Shown: positions 24,425 through 32,572, numbered from the stretch's first letter. The stretch: 40,429 nt of DNA from Marinisporobacter sp. (GCA_025210395.1 JAOARV010000021.1:1-40429); one strand, 5' to 3'. Notes: generated by a model from the letters alone, not told the origin. Program-made: numbers and translations.

Positions 24425-25528
24425 GTGGCAAAAAAAAGGTCAAATGATTTTACCCTTTTTCTTACAGTGCTAATATTAGTTGTAGTAGGGATTATTATGG
24501 TATTTAGTTCTAGTCATTATTATGCTCTTTCCAAAATGAACGATTCTTATCACTTTTTAAAAAGGGAATTAATGTGGGCCGGACTAGGTATGTTGGGCAT
24601 GTTTTTTACAATGAATTATGATTATTGGAAATACAAAAAAATGGCACCCCATGCATATATTTTTAGTTTGATTTTATTAATGCTGATTTTTACGCCCCTA
24701 GGAAAAGAATTAAATGGTGCTAGAAGATGGTTAGGTGTTGGGGGATTTACAATCATGCCAGGAGAGGTTGCAAAAATATGTGCTATTATTTTTATGGCAG
24801 CTATTCTTTCAAGAAAACCCGAAAAAATTAAAAGCTTCAAAAATGGGGTCATTCCTTGTGGGATCATTATAGGTATATATTTTGGGCTCATTATATTACA
24901 GCCTAATATGAGTACGGCAGTTACGATTACTATGATTATAGCTTCTATGATGTTTGTAGCAGGAATGAGATGGTTCCATGTGATGGGTATGGGAATTTCA
25001 GGATTTGCTTTTTTGACCGTAATGATTTTAATAGCACCTTATCGAATGAAAAGATTAACGAGTTTTTTAGATCCTTTCGCAGATCCTCAAGGTTCAGGAT
25101 ACCAAGTTATTCAATCCCTTTATGCTTTAGGATCAGGAGGAATATTTGGTGTAGGTCTTGGGAAAAGCATTCAAAAATATCTTTACATCCCTGAACCACA
25201 AAATGATTTTATATTTGCTATTATAGGGGAAGAATTGGGATTCATTGGCTGCGTTACAGTAATTCTTTTATTTCTTTTATTGATCTGGAGAGGTGTAAGA
25301 ATTGCTATTAATGCACCAGATTTATTTAGCTGCTTGCTTGCCTCAGGTATAACTGCTATGGTAGCTGTGCAAGTGATTATAAATATTGCAGTTGCTACCT
25401 CTTCCATGCCTGTTACTGGAATAGCCCTTCCTTTTATTAGCTGGGGAGGAAATTCATTAGCAATATTTATGGCAGCTATGGGGATTTTGTTGAATATATC
25501 TAGGTATTCGAATTTAGATAGGAGTTGA
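24425..25528 (+). CDS. spoVE: SEDS family glycosyltransferase SpoVE/FtsW
   Basis: A 367-residue protein with about ten membrane segments and the SEDS pattern: GARRWLGVGGFTIMPGE near residue 98, QPNMSTAV near 159, DPFADPQGSGYQVIQSLYALGSGGIFGVGLG near 217 and MPVTGIALPFISWGGNS near 325. SEDS proteins polymerise glycan strands together with a class B PBP, here most likely the SpoVD-type protein of the same cluster. The GTG start at 24425 follows AGGGGG. SpoVE and FtsW cannot be told apart by sequence alone. Confidence 0.93.
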   Translation: MAKKRSNDFTLFLTVLILVVVGIIMVFSSSHYYALSKMNDSYHFLKRELMWAGLGMLGMFFTMNYDYWKYKKMAPHAYIFSLILLMLIFTPLGKELNGARRWLGVGGFTIMPGEVAKICAIIFMAAILSRKPEKIKSFKNGVIPCGIIIGIYFGLIILQPNMSTAVTITMIIASMMFVAGMRWFHVMGMGISGFAFLTVMILIAPYRMKRLTSFLDPFADPQGSGYQVIQSLYALGSGGIFGVGLGKSIQKYLYIPEPQNDFIFAIIGEELGFIGCVTVILLFLLLIWRGVRIAINAPDLFSCLLASGITAMVAVQVIINIAVATSSMPVTGIALPFISWGGNSLAIFMAAMGILLNISRYSNLDRS

Positions 25529-25532
25529 AGCA

Positions 25533-26636
25533 ATGAAAGTATTAATTTCAGGTGGAGGGACAGGAGGTCATATATATCCTGCAATCGCAATAGCAAATAA
25601 AATAAGAGAAGAAATAAAAGGCGTCCAAATCGTATTTGTAGGCACGAAAAAAGGATTAGAAAGTGAATTGGTACCTAAAGCAGGATACAAATTAGAAACC
25701 ATTACAGTTAGTGGTTTTAAGAGGAAATTGTCTATAGATACTCTTACTTCTATAAAAGATTTATTTATAGGAATAAAGGATGCTGCAAAAATAATAAAAA
25801 AATTCAAGCCAGATTTAGTAATAGGTACTGGAGGCTATGTTTGTGGGCCTGTTGTTTTTATTGCTTCTCTGTTGAACATAAAAACGGTTATACATGAGCA
25901 AAATGTGATTCCAGGCATGACGAACAAGATACTTGGAAAATTCGTAAATAAAATATTAGTTAGCTTTGAAGAATCCAAAGAATATTTTTCAAGCAATAAA
26001 ATTGTTGTAACAGGAAATCCTGTAAGAAAAGATTTTATAGATGTTAATAAAAAAGCATGTCGAAGAGCTTTAAGGATAGATCCTGATGATTTTGTAGTAA
26101 TGGCATTTGGAGGAAGTAGAGGGGCTAAAAAAATAAACGAAACCATGGCGAAAGTTATAAGAAACTTTAATGGACAAAAAGATATTCGATTGATTCTTGT
26201 TACAGGAAGCACACATTATGAAGCTGTGTTAAACATGATCAATAAGAAAAACTTTAAGATGCGAGAGAATATCAAGGTTATGGAATATGTTCATGACATG
26301 GCAAAATATATGGGAGCGAGTGATCTAGTCATCTGTAGAGCAGGTGCGATTACCCTTGCTGAGGTTACAGCTATGGGGTTACCGACGATTTTAATTCCAT
26401 CTCCTTATGTAGCCAATAATCATCAAGAATTCAATGCTAAAGTTTTAGAAAAAAATGGAGCATCTGTACTATTAACAGAGAATGAATTAACAGATCAAAA
26501 GATTATTCGTTTATTAAATGCATTTTTAAGTGATAAAAAGAGTTTGAAAGAAATGGAAGTGAAAAGTAAGGAATTATCAAAACCGAATGCTACAGATATG
26601 ATTTATACCAATATTTTAAATTTGATCAAATCATAA
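25533..26636 (+). CDS. murG: undecaprenyldiphospho-muramoylpentapeptide beta-N-acetylglucosaminyltransferase
   Basis: A 367-residue peripheral membrane GT28 enzyme that makes lipid II from lipid I. The N-terminal glycine loop ISGGGTGGHIYPAIAIA is at residues 5-21; GTGGYVCGP, HEQNVIPG, FGGSRGA, and the C-terminal ICRAGAITLAEV with the UDP-GlcNAc site follow. The ATG at 25533 follows AGGAG and lies four bases after spoVE. Last complete gene of the cluster. Confidence 0.97.
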   Translation: MKVLISGGGTGGHIYPAIAIANKIREEIKGVQIVFVGTKKGLESELVPKAGYKLETITVSGFKRKLSIDTLTSIKDLFIGIKDAAKIIKKFKPDLVIGTGGYVCGPVVFIASLLNIKTVIHEQNVIPGMTNKILGKFVNKILVSFEESKEYFSSNKIVVTGNPVRKDFIDVNKKACRRALRIDPDDFVVMAFGGSRGAKKINETMAKVIRNFNGQKDIRLILVTGSTHYEAVLNMINKKNFKMRENIKVMEYVHDMAKYMGASDLVICRAGAITLAEVTAMGLPTILIPSPYVANNHQEFNAKVLEKNGASVLLTENELTDQKIIRLLNAFLSDKKSLKEMEVKSKELSKPNATDMIYTNILNLIKS

Positions 26637-26705
26637 AATGATTTTGTCTATTTGTTATGGGAACACCTTCGGGAATTATGCATAAAATAATTAGTATATT
26701 ACCAA

Positions 26706-26735
26706 TTGTTTATTTGATTATGAGGAAATTATAAA
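26706..26735 (+). promoter_or_regulatory. possible promoter before the truncated murA
   Basis: TTGTTT (26706-26711), an 18-base spacer and TATAAA (26730-26735) lie about 45 bases before the GTG start. The -35 match is moderate. The 130 bases between murG and murA hold no other clear signal. Confidence 0.35.
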
Positions 26736-26779
26736 AATGCAATCCTAGCATTTATGAATATATCTCGGAGGTGGAATAT

Positions 26780-27127
26780 GTGAGTAAGTTTCTTATAAGA
26801 GGAGGAAATGAGTTAAATGGAGAAATAAGAATTGGGGGAGCAAAAAATGCAGTTCTTCCAATTTTAGCAGCTACTCTTATGAATGGAGGAGAAAATATAT
26901 TATTTGATTGTCCTAATCTTAGTGATGTGCATGCCATGATAGAAATATTAAAATCTATTGGATGTAAAGTAACTTTTGACAAATATTCATTAAGAGTAGA
27001 TTCCAGTACTCTTTCTTCTCATGAAATTCCAGAAAACTTAGTAAGAGAAATGAGATCATCTATATTTTTGATGGGTCCTATGCTTGCTCGATGTGGAAAG
27101 ATCAAAATTAGTTATCCAGGTGGGTAA
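26780..27127 (+). pseudogene. murA: murA truncated before its catalytic cysteine
   Basis: The frame encodes about 115 residues of UDP-N-acetylglucosamine 1-carboxyvinyltransferase (full length about 417): IRGGNELNGEIRIGGAKNAVLP, then MRSSIFLMGPMLARCGK and SYPGG, followed at once by TAA. In MurA the next residue after PGG is the catalytic Cys, so the break is exactly there. The downstream sequence shows no MurA motif in any frame I checked. The start is GTG at 26780, with GGAGGTG six bases ahead. The cell must have another murA, which is common in Firmicutes. This end marks a rearrangement point at the edge of the dcw cluster. Confidence 0.88.
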
Positions 27128-27222
27128 CGGAACTCGTGGGTACAAAAGGGTTGTTTGATATACATAAATATTTTGATAAGAGCTTGAATGTAAAGCACGT
27201 AGAGGGTGCTGTTAATTTTTAG
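27124..27222 (+). other. unidentified 32-codon coding-like tail fused to the murA break
   Basis: In the frame after the murA stop, VTELVGTKGLFDIHKYF followed by DKSLNVKHVEGAVNF is open and then stops at 27220-27222. It could be the C-terminus of another gene joined to murA by a deletion. I do not recognise the family, and it has no start or ribosome site of its own. Confidence 0.3.
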
Positions 27223-27240
27223 GAAAAAGGTGGACAAGCA

Positions 27241-27291
27241 AAGTGCGTTGGTAGAGAGAATTGAGATTCTCAGAACCAACGCACTTTTTAT
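27241..27291 (+). repeat. long hairpin, copy A of a dispersed hairpin repeat (also a terminator)
   Basis: AAGTGCGTTGGT (27241-27252) pairs perfectly with ACCAACGCACTT (27275-27286), and inside it GAGAAT and ATTCTC form a second stem with a TGAG loop. A T-run follows. The same 16-base core and the GCGTTGG arms occur again at 29891-29928. It ends the murA/fragment transcript. Confidence 0.85.
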
Positions 27292-27593
27292 TTTGTGTTG
27301 AAGAGTTGAATGAAGAGAATATTTTATAAATAGTTAGAAATAAGTATTGCTTAGTATATAATATAAGTGAGTTATAGGATGAAATTGGAACTACTGAATA
27401 ATTTTATGTTTGTCTATATTTAGTTATTGTTGTGAATATAATATTATTAAGTTAAAGTATTGGTATTTCATTGTAAGTTAAAGTAATATTTTTAAATATA
27501 ATCATTGAGGATATCAAATTTTGAGGTTGAGAATTGGGCTTTCAAATAGCCTTGCAAAGGTATGGAAATAGTAAGCGAAGGGGTGAAGTTTGG
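27292..27593 (+). other. AT-rich spacer without a gene
   Basis: Very AT-rich and full of stops in all frames. The only structure I see is a direct repeat of AAGTTAAAGTA (about 27450 and 27475). No convincing promoter, although one must lie here or upstream for the next gene. Confidence 0.4.
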
Positions 27594-27902
27594 TTGAATT
27601 CATCAACATGGATTGCCATATATATGCCATTTTTTATATTATTTTTTGTGATTTTACCACAGCAACGTGGATTACAAAAGGCAATCATTTTAAAAAGAAA
27701 GAAAAGAAAGGGATTAATCATTATGACAAATGAGGTAATCAAAAAATACATGGGAAGTAACTGCAAGATATCCACAGGATCATTTGGTACGAATGTAATA
27801 GGGAAAATAGTTGATGTAAATGAAAATTGGATTGAGGTAGAAACAAAAAAAGGTAAAGAACTTATAAATGCTGAATTTATACAAAGTATTAAAATAAAAT
27901 GA
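27594..27902 (+). CDS. small membrane protein with YajC-like layout and a C-terminal beta domain
   Basis: A 102-residue protein. One N-terminal membrane segment (about residues 6-21: WIAIYMPFFILFFVILP) ends in PQQ, then a basic stretch (KRKKRKGL), then a compact domain (MTNEVIKKYMGSNC.., with GKIVDVNENWIEVETKKGKELINAEFI) that looks like a small beta barrel. The order membrane segment, PQQ, barrel resembles YajC of the Sec system, but the sequence is not YajC; the C-terminal part resembles the uncharacterised DUF6897 type. The TTG at 27594 has AAGGGGTG eight bases ahead. An ATG at 27723 would give the last 59 residues only, with a weaker site. Confidence 0.6.
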   Translation: MNSSTWIAIYMPFFILFFVILPQQRGLQKAIILKRKKRKGLIIMTNEVIKKYMGSNCKISTGSFGTNVIGKIVDVNENWIEVETKKGKELINAEFIQSIKIK

Positions 27903-27985
27903 TAATAGGATGAATATTAAATGAATCATAATTAAACAGTAAAAGTATTCATTGGATTTAAATTTTAAGAAGTGGAGAAAAGGTT

Positions 27986-28213
27986 ATGAAAAATAATATT
28001 AAATTAGATAAAGAAAAAAGAGATTTTATGATCTCAGAAATAAAAATGTATTTCTTAAAAGAAAGAGATGAAAAATTAGGAGATTTGGCTGCAAGCTTAG
28101 TTTTAGATTTTTTCATAGAGAAACTAGGTTCTGAGATTTATAATCAAGGAGTATATGATTCATATAGATATATGAATACGCAAATTGAAGATTTATTAGG
28201 GATTCAAAAGTAA
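27986..28213 (+). CDS. DUF2164 family protein
   Basis: A 75-residue protein matching DUF2164: KLDKEKRDFMISEIKMYF..ERDEKLGDLAASLVLDFFIEKLG..IYNQGVYDSYRY. The ERDEKLGDL and LDFF.E..G..IYNQ elements are the family core. The function is unknown. The ATG at 27986 follows AGTGGAGAAAAGG. It is encoded alone, 83 bases after the YajC-like gene. Confidence 0.85.
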   Translation: MKNNIKLDKEKRDFMISEIKMYFLKERDEKLGDLAASLVLDFFIEKLGSEIYNQGVYDSYRYMNTQIEDLLGIQK

Positions 28214-28325
28214 TGAATATTGGAGATGTTTTATAAATAAACAAGGTGAGAAAATAGTAGAACAACCTAATAAATAGTAGATTTCATTATGTTTTTTGCC
28301 TTGAGCGAAAGGAAGGGTTCTAATT

Positions 28326-29156
28326 ATGTATAAAAATGATACAATTTATTATCCACAGGATGAAATGACTACTTTTTTACTACCGGTAACAACAGGATGT
28401 TCATATAACAAATGCGCATTCTGTTCTATGTATAAAGATGATCAATACGGTGAAGTTCCATTTTCGGACATAGAGATGCAATTGCTAAATGGATACATTT
28501 ATACTGAAAAAGTATTTTTGACGGGCGCAGATCCTATTTCAATAGGATTTGACAAAATGAAGGGATTACTAGATATGATACATCAGTATTTACCTTATTG
28601 TGCGTGTGTGATTTCATATGCGTCCATAAAGAATATTTTAAAATATTCAGTTGAGGAACTCTCCATTCTTCATGATGCGGGGCTTAGATTGCTCTATATT
28701 GGTTTTGAAACAGGTAGAGATGATATATTAAAATTGATGAATAAAGGTCATACAGTAAATGAAGCAATTAAACAAGCAAAGAAACTTAATGAAGCTAAAA
28801 TACCATTTAATTCTATTATTATGTATGGAATAGCTGGTGAAGGCGAATCTGTAGATAACGCAGTTGCAACTGCTAAAATGATTAATCAGTTTGTAACAAA
28901 TAAAGTTATTACTATGAGTCTAACAGTCTTTTACGGAACGGAGTTAGAAAACATGGTAAAAAGAGGTGATTTTATTCCTCCAAACCGAAAAGAACAATTA
29001 GTAGAAATAAGAACACTTTTAGAAAATCTAGAACCTAAGAAATCAATGATATTTGATACAACACATCCAACAAATATAATCAAGATAAAAGGCACATTGC
29101 CGCAAGATAAAGCAAAATTAATAGATAAAGTAAGAAATTATATAAAAGTTTTATAA
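28326..29156 (+). CDS. radical SAM protein, CX4CX2C type
   Basis: A 276-residue radical SAM enzyme. The cluster ligands are C25, C30 and C33 in TTGCSYNKCAFCSMYKD, a CX4CX2C spacing that is usual in this short clostridial family, though not the common CX3CX2C. LRLLYIGFETGRDDILKLMNKGHT (about residues 119-142) is the SAM-barrel core. No extra iron-sulfur or B12 domain. The substrate is unknown; I see no precursor peptide beside it. The ATG at 28326 follows AAAGGAAGGG. No terminator follows directly. Confidence 0.85.
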   Translation: MYKNDTIYYPQDEMTTFLLPVTTGCSYNKCAFCSMYKDDQYGEVPFSDIEMQLLNGYIYTEKVFLTGADPISIGFDKMKGLLDMIHQYLPYCACVISYASIKNILKYSVEELSILHDAGLRLLYIGFETGRDDILKLMNKGHTVNEAIKQAKKLNEAKIPFNSIIMYGIAGEGESVDNAVATAKMINQFVTNKVITMSLTVFYGTELENMVKRGDFIPPNRKEQLVEIRTLLENLEPKKSMIFDTTHPTNIIKIKGTLPQDKAKLIDKVRNYIKVL

Positions 29157-29303
29157 TAGATGATAAAAAAGCTTGGCGTAGATGGTTTGCCCTCTGGGGA
29201 TAGATTTCGCTTAAATGTTGAAATATCCATATTATTTCGTTAATTGGTATAATAGTTAAGTGATATCGTATGTAGTTTGTGGGAACATATAATCGGATAG
29301 AAT

Positions 29304-29380
29304 AAAATTTTATGGAAAAGAATATCGATTTCTTAAACAATATGTACTATGGTGTGGAATTAAATCCATGCCATTTTTAT
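29304..29380 (+). repeat. dispersed repeat R1 with GTGTGGA hairpin
   Basis: GGTGTGGA (29351-29358) and TCCATGCC (29365-29372) pair, with two G-T pairs, around a six-base loop, followed by ATTTTTAT. The 45 bases upstream of it match those of R3 (32650-32725) at about four positions in five, and the 60 bases after it resemble those after R2 (31291-31312). The copy can be read as a 25-codon frame ending in YYGVELNPCHFYLL, which is broken in R3. Confidence 0.7.
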
Positions 29381-29557
29381 TTGCTATGATTTGAGCAAAA
29401 ACCAGAATAGATAATAGATCCTATTAGTTTACAAAGAAATAATCTGGAGATGTAACAAAAAATATAAGGAGAAGGGGAAAAAGAGCTGTGATACTGGACA
29501 TATAGATGATGCAGAACTAATAGAAAAATTCGATATGGATTTCTTTTTTGCAGTGAC

Positions 29558-29794
29558 AGCTTCATCAGTGATGAAAAGACAATAGAGATTTATAAGGCGA
29601 GAGAAAAATCATTACATGAGAGAGCTAATATGATAAATGGTGCTAAGGACGAAGGGAGAAAAGAAGGTATTATTCAAAAGGAAAATGAGTTTATTGAAAA
29701 TTGTTTAAATCAAGGATTAAGTTTGGATATGATTTGTAAAATCACAGGGAAAACAATTGATGAAATAGAAAAAATCAAAAAACTACTTAACTAA
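29558..29794 (+). pseudogene. C-terminal fragment of an Rpn-family (PD-(D/E)XK) recombination-promoting nuclease
   Basis: Frame 29558-29794 reads SFISDEKTIEIYKAREKSLHE, cut here to IYKAREKSLHERANMINGAK, then EEGRKEG-like repeats and ends in GKTIDEIEKIKKLLN. This is the C-terminal half of Rpn/PDDEXK_2 transposase-related nucleases, with the usual E..Y.AREK.LHD and GAKDEGRKEG pattern. The nuclease domain upstream is missing; 29380-29557 has stops in all frames. There is no start codon or ribosome site. Confidence 0.6.
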
Positions 29795-29890
29795 GGATGA
29801 TTAGAATGGATTGAAAAGAAAAGTCACTTCATAAAAGTTATAAATAAATGAGAAGATATGGTTACAAAATTTTATGATAAAATATTTAAG

Positions 29891-29936
29891 GCGTTGGCAG
29901 AGAGAATTGAGATTCTCATAGCCAACGCATTTTATT
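29891..29936 (+). repeat. hairpin repeat, copy B
   Basis: GCGTTGGC (29891-29898) pairs with GCCAACGC (29921-29928), with the same inner core GAGAATTGAGATTCTC as copy A at 27241. The arm base pair T-A of copy A is C-G here, so both sides changed together. A T-rich tail follows. It lies about 100 bases after the Rpn fragment and may end its transcript. Confidence 0.8.
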
Positions 29937-30137
29937 TTAAGTACTACTTTGTCTTTTAATAAAAAATTACTTGATGAAATATAGGAATCTGCATATAAAG
30001 GCAAGTAAACATTTAATGGATATAGGCATTTAGGCGGGTTGAAAATTGTCGAATTAGCTGATACGATAGAATAAACATAACAAAAGCTTTTATTTCGTTT
30101 ATTATTTCCTAACGATTGTAAAAGGGGAGAACTCTAA

Positions 30138-31214
30138 ATGCTGAAAATAAAGAATTTTGCTAAAAATCAAGACGGCGCTACAATAGTTATATTTGCCTTA
30201 GTTTTTATGGTGTTGTTAGGTATGGTTGGTCTAGTCATAGATAGTGGTCTTTTATTTGTAACCAAAACCCATCTTCAAAAAACAGCTAATGCAGCTGTTT
30301 TATCTGGTGCACAAGAGATGCACAATAGTAATGATGAAGTGAAGTCAATAGTAAATTATATATTAACAGAACATAATGAACTTGGAAGTTTAGAGAAACT
30401 TGAATTTCTAGAAGATAGAAAACTAACAATTTATTTAACTAAGGAAGTAACCCCTCCTTTTTTTAGACTATTTGGATTTGAAAAGATTCCTGTCTCTGTT
30501 CAAGCCTCTGCAAAATTATTTGGTTCTGCAAATGTTTCCATATTCGATTATTTAATTTTTTCTGAAGATCCTCAAAAAACCTTTTATGTTTCTGGTTCAA
30601 AAAATAAATTTAATGGAAAAGTTCATATTAATGGAAAATCTGAAATTTCTGGTAGTGATAATGAGTTTAACGATGTATATGAATATGTTGACAAGGTCAA
30701 GATCGGTGGTGGAAATAACAAATTTTCTAATGGAAAAGAACAATCTGTCTATATGGATATGTTAGATTTAAGTAAAGAGGAATATAAAGCAAAGGCAACA
30801 ACCATATATAATAGAAAGAAGACCTTTTCAAATAGTAATACAACTGTAGATGGTATTATATATGTAGAAGGGGATGCTGTATTTTCTGGTAGTTATATAA
30901 GTGGAACAGGTACAGTCTTTGCTACAGGGGATATCATTTTAAGTGGATCGAACTTAAAATATAAATCTGATGATGATTCTGTTGCTTTTTATAGTTTAAG
31001 AGATATTGAGATTCCTGGTAGTGACGGAGAATTTCACGGACTTTTTTATGCACCTAATGGAAATATTAAATTAAATGGAAGTAAAAATACAATTAAGGGA
31101 TCATTAATTGCAAAGGAATTTGAATCTATTTCTGGGTCTGAATTAAACTTAGTTTATGATGGGAGATATAAGGAAACTATTTCTGAGGGATTTGAAATAA
31201 AGTTGGTTAAGTAA
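30138..31214 (+). CDS. TadG-like protein with a C-terminal repetitive Gly/Ser/Asn-rich domain
   Basis: A 358-residue protein. Residues 1-60 match the N-terminus of Tad/Flp pilus assembly proteins (QDGATIVIFALVFMVLLGMVGLVIDSG, then KTHLQKTANAAVLSGAQE): a short cytoplasmic start and one membrane helix, exposing the rest outside. From about residue 145 the chain consists of repeated short strands of the type VSGSKNKFNGKVHINGKSEI, GSDNEFND and LSGSNLKYK, and near 300-345 GLFYAPNGNIKLNGSKNTIKG, which looks like a beta-helix or bactofilin-like stack. The ATG at 30138 follows AAAGGGGAG. No other tad gene is near, so it is a stand-alone surface protein; the role is unknown. Confidence 0.65.
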   Translation: MLKIKNFAKNQDGATIVIFALVFMVLLGMVGLVIDSGLLFVTKTHLQKTANAAVLSGAQEMHNSNDEVKSIVNYILTEHNELGSLEKLEFLEDRKLTIYLTKEVTPPFFRLFGFEKIPVSVQASAKLFGSANVSIFDYLIFSEDPQKTFYVSGSKNKFNGKVHINGKSEISGSDNEFNDVYEYVDKVKIGGGNNKFSNGKEQSVYMDMLDLSKEEYKAKATTIYNRKKTFSNSNTTVDGIIYVEGDAVFSGSYISGTGTVFATGDIILSGSNLKYKSDDDSVAFYSLRDIEIPGSDGEFHGLFYAPNGNIKLNGSKNTIKGSLIAKEFESISGSELNLVYDGRYKETISEGFEIKLVK

Positions 31215-31282
31215 ATTATTTATGGTGGTAAGTAGGTATTCAAAAGTTTATTTTTAATAATTTAAGTTAGATTTTAACATTT

Positions 31283-31320
31283 GTTGCAATGGTGTGGAAC
31301 TCGATCCATGCCATTTTTAT
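31283..31320 (+). repeat. dispersed repeat R2 with GTGTGGA hairpin
   Basis: GGTGTGGA (31291-31298) and TCCATGCC (31305-31312) with loop ACTCGA and tail ATTTTTAT. It follows the TadG-like gene by about 70 bases and probably ends its transcript. Confidence 0.7.
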
Positions 31321-31407
31321 TGTTATATTTAAATGATAACTAGAATGGACAACAGATGATATTAGCTTACAAAGGAACAAAGATAGCGTTAGAAAAATAA
31401 ATAACTA

Positions 31408-31461
31408 TTGACAGATAAGAAAGTAAATGATAAGGTTTAATTGATAATAAATATCATTGTC
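31408..31461 (+). promoter_or_regulatory. promoter with a Fur-box-like operator
   Basis: TTGACA (31408-31413), a 17-base spacer and a weak TAAGGT (31431-31436). At 31443-31461 lies a 19-base site starting GATAAT and containing ATCATTGTC that matches the classical Fur consensus at 15 of 19 places by my count. It sits at the expected transcription start, where bound Fur (or a relative such as Zur or PerR) would block the promoter. It controls the cysteine-rich peptide gene at 31483. Confidence 0.6.
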
Positions 31462-31482
31462 ATTTAAAGGAGGAAGCGTAGA

Positions 31483-31602
31483 ATGATAAAGAATGTAAAA
31501 TCTTTCAATAAAAATGATAAACAAAAAACAAAGGAAAGCTGTAGTTGTTCTGAATGTACTTGTGATAAGACAGGAAATTGTGGTTGTAATAAAGGAAAAT
31601 AG
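31483..31602 (+). CDS. 39-residue cysteine-rich (metallothionein-like) peptide
   Basis: ATG at 31483 with AAAGGAGGA about ten bases ahead. The N-terminal half is Lys/Asn-rich (MIKNVKSFNKNDKQKTKE); the C-terminal half holds six Cys in CSCSECTCDKTGNCGC (C20, C22, C25, C27, C33, C35), a spacing that suits metal binding. It is too short to be found by usual length cut-offs. A Fur-box-like site lies just upstream, which supports a link to metal or oxidative stress. It could be a small metallothionein or a metal chaperone; a ribosomal peptide precursor modified by the methyltransferase downstream (31760) is a less likely alternative. Confidence 0.65.
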   Translation: MIKNVKSFNKNDKQKTKESCSCSECTCDKTGNCGCNKGK

Positions 31603-31759
31603 GTGTTAATGGTTTCCTAAAACATAGATAAAAAATAACGTTAGAACTGTTATAAGGATATTTTATTATGAAAAATAATTTTCTAAATTTAGTTTCAAAT
31701 AATGCCTATAATGAGAGTATAAAACAAAGATTTTAAGAATAAAGAAGGGGTAAAGGGAT

Positions 31760-32572
31760 ATGCAAAAACATGAGGCAAAGTTAGTGGGAGTTCCAGAGAC
31801 GATGCTTATACCTATATGGGCGAGAGCACAGGAAACTAGAAGAGATGATAGTATTATAAAAGATTTTAAAGCTTTAGAAATTGTTGAAAAAATTGATTAT
31901 GATTTTTCTATATTTGGAGAAGCGGATAAATTTTATAGAACACAAGTAGGTGTTGCAGCAAGAACTAAAATATTAGATGCTTTGACTAAAGAATATGTAG
32001 AAAAAACCCCTAATGGAACTATCATCAATATAGGTTCTGGTTTAGATACAAGACCTATTAGAGTGGATATTAAAAACGTTCATTGGTATGATATAGATTT
32101 ACCTGAAGGAATAAAAATAAGAAGAAAATTCATAGAGGAAACAGATCAACATAAATTCATAGAAAAATCAGTATTTGATTATGAATGGATGGACTTAATA
32201 GACCAAAAAGAGAATGTATTGATTATTGCGGAAGGTATATTTATGTATTTTGATATAGAGCAACTAAAAAATTTATTTAATAAATTAGCAGACCACTTTA
32301 CAAATTCCTATATCATTTTTGAAGCAATGGACCCTATAATGGTTGGAAAAGCAAAGCATCATGAGTCAGTGAAAAAGCTAAAAACGAAATCTGAATTTCA
32401 TTCTGGATTTAAGTCAGGAAAAGAAGTAGAAGCTTTTGATGATAGACTTAAATTTGTAAAAGAATGGTATCATTTTGATGTTGGAGGAAAGAGATGGAAA
32501 AGTATGAGATTATTTTGGTGCATTCCAAGATTTAAAAGAATGATGAAAATAGTAAAAGTTAGAGTAAATTAA
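31760..32572 (+). CDS. LCMT/PPM-family S-adenosylmethionine methyltransferase
   Basis: A 270-residue class I methyltransferase of the leucine carboxyl methyltransferase family (PF04072), which in bacteria includes TcmP-like O-methyltransferases. Visible motifs: IINIGSGLDTRPIRVD (SAM site, about residues 94-108), WYDIDLPEGIKIRRK (acidic residue contacting SAM, about 113-127) and LIIAEGIFMYF (about 154-164). The ATG at 31760 follows AAGGGGTAAAGG. Substrate unknown. It lies 157 bases after the Cys-rich peptide gene, with no terminator seen between them. Confidence 0.85.
   Translation: MQKHEAKLVGVPETMLIPIWARAQETRRDDSIIKDFKALEIVEKIDYDFSIFGEADKFYRTQVGVAARTKILDALTKEYVEKTPNGTIINIGSGLDTRPIRVDIKNVHWYDIDLPEGIKIRRKFIEETDQHKFIEKSVFDYEWMDLIDQKENVLIIAEGIFMYFDIEQLKNLFNKLADHFTNSYIIFEAMDPIMVGKAKHHESVKKLKTKSEFHSGFKSGKEVEAFDDRLKFVKEWYHFDVGGKRWKSMRLFWCIPRFKRMMKIVKVRVN

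Noticed and set aside
25183..25596. Minus-strand open frame of 137 codons over the end of spoVE and start of murG
   Set aside because: It spans two conserved plus-strand genes and has no start signals; typical shadow.
27441..27490. Direct repeat AAGTTAAAGTA as a possible CRISPR or iteron
   Set aside because: Only two short copies in AT-rich DNA, no regular spacing beyond them.
31668..31736. 22-codon frame starting MKNNFLNLVSNNAYN between the Cys-rich peptide and the methyltransferase
   Set aside because: No clear ribosome site and too short to support; could be a remnant of another gene but I have no evidence.
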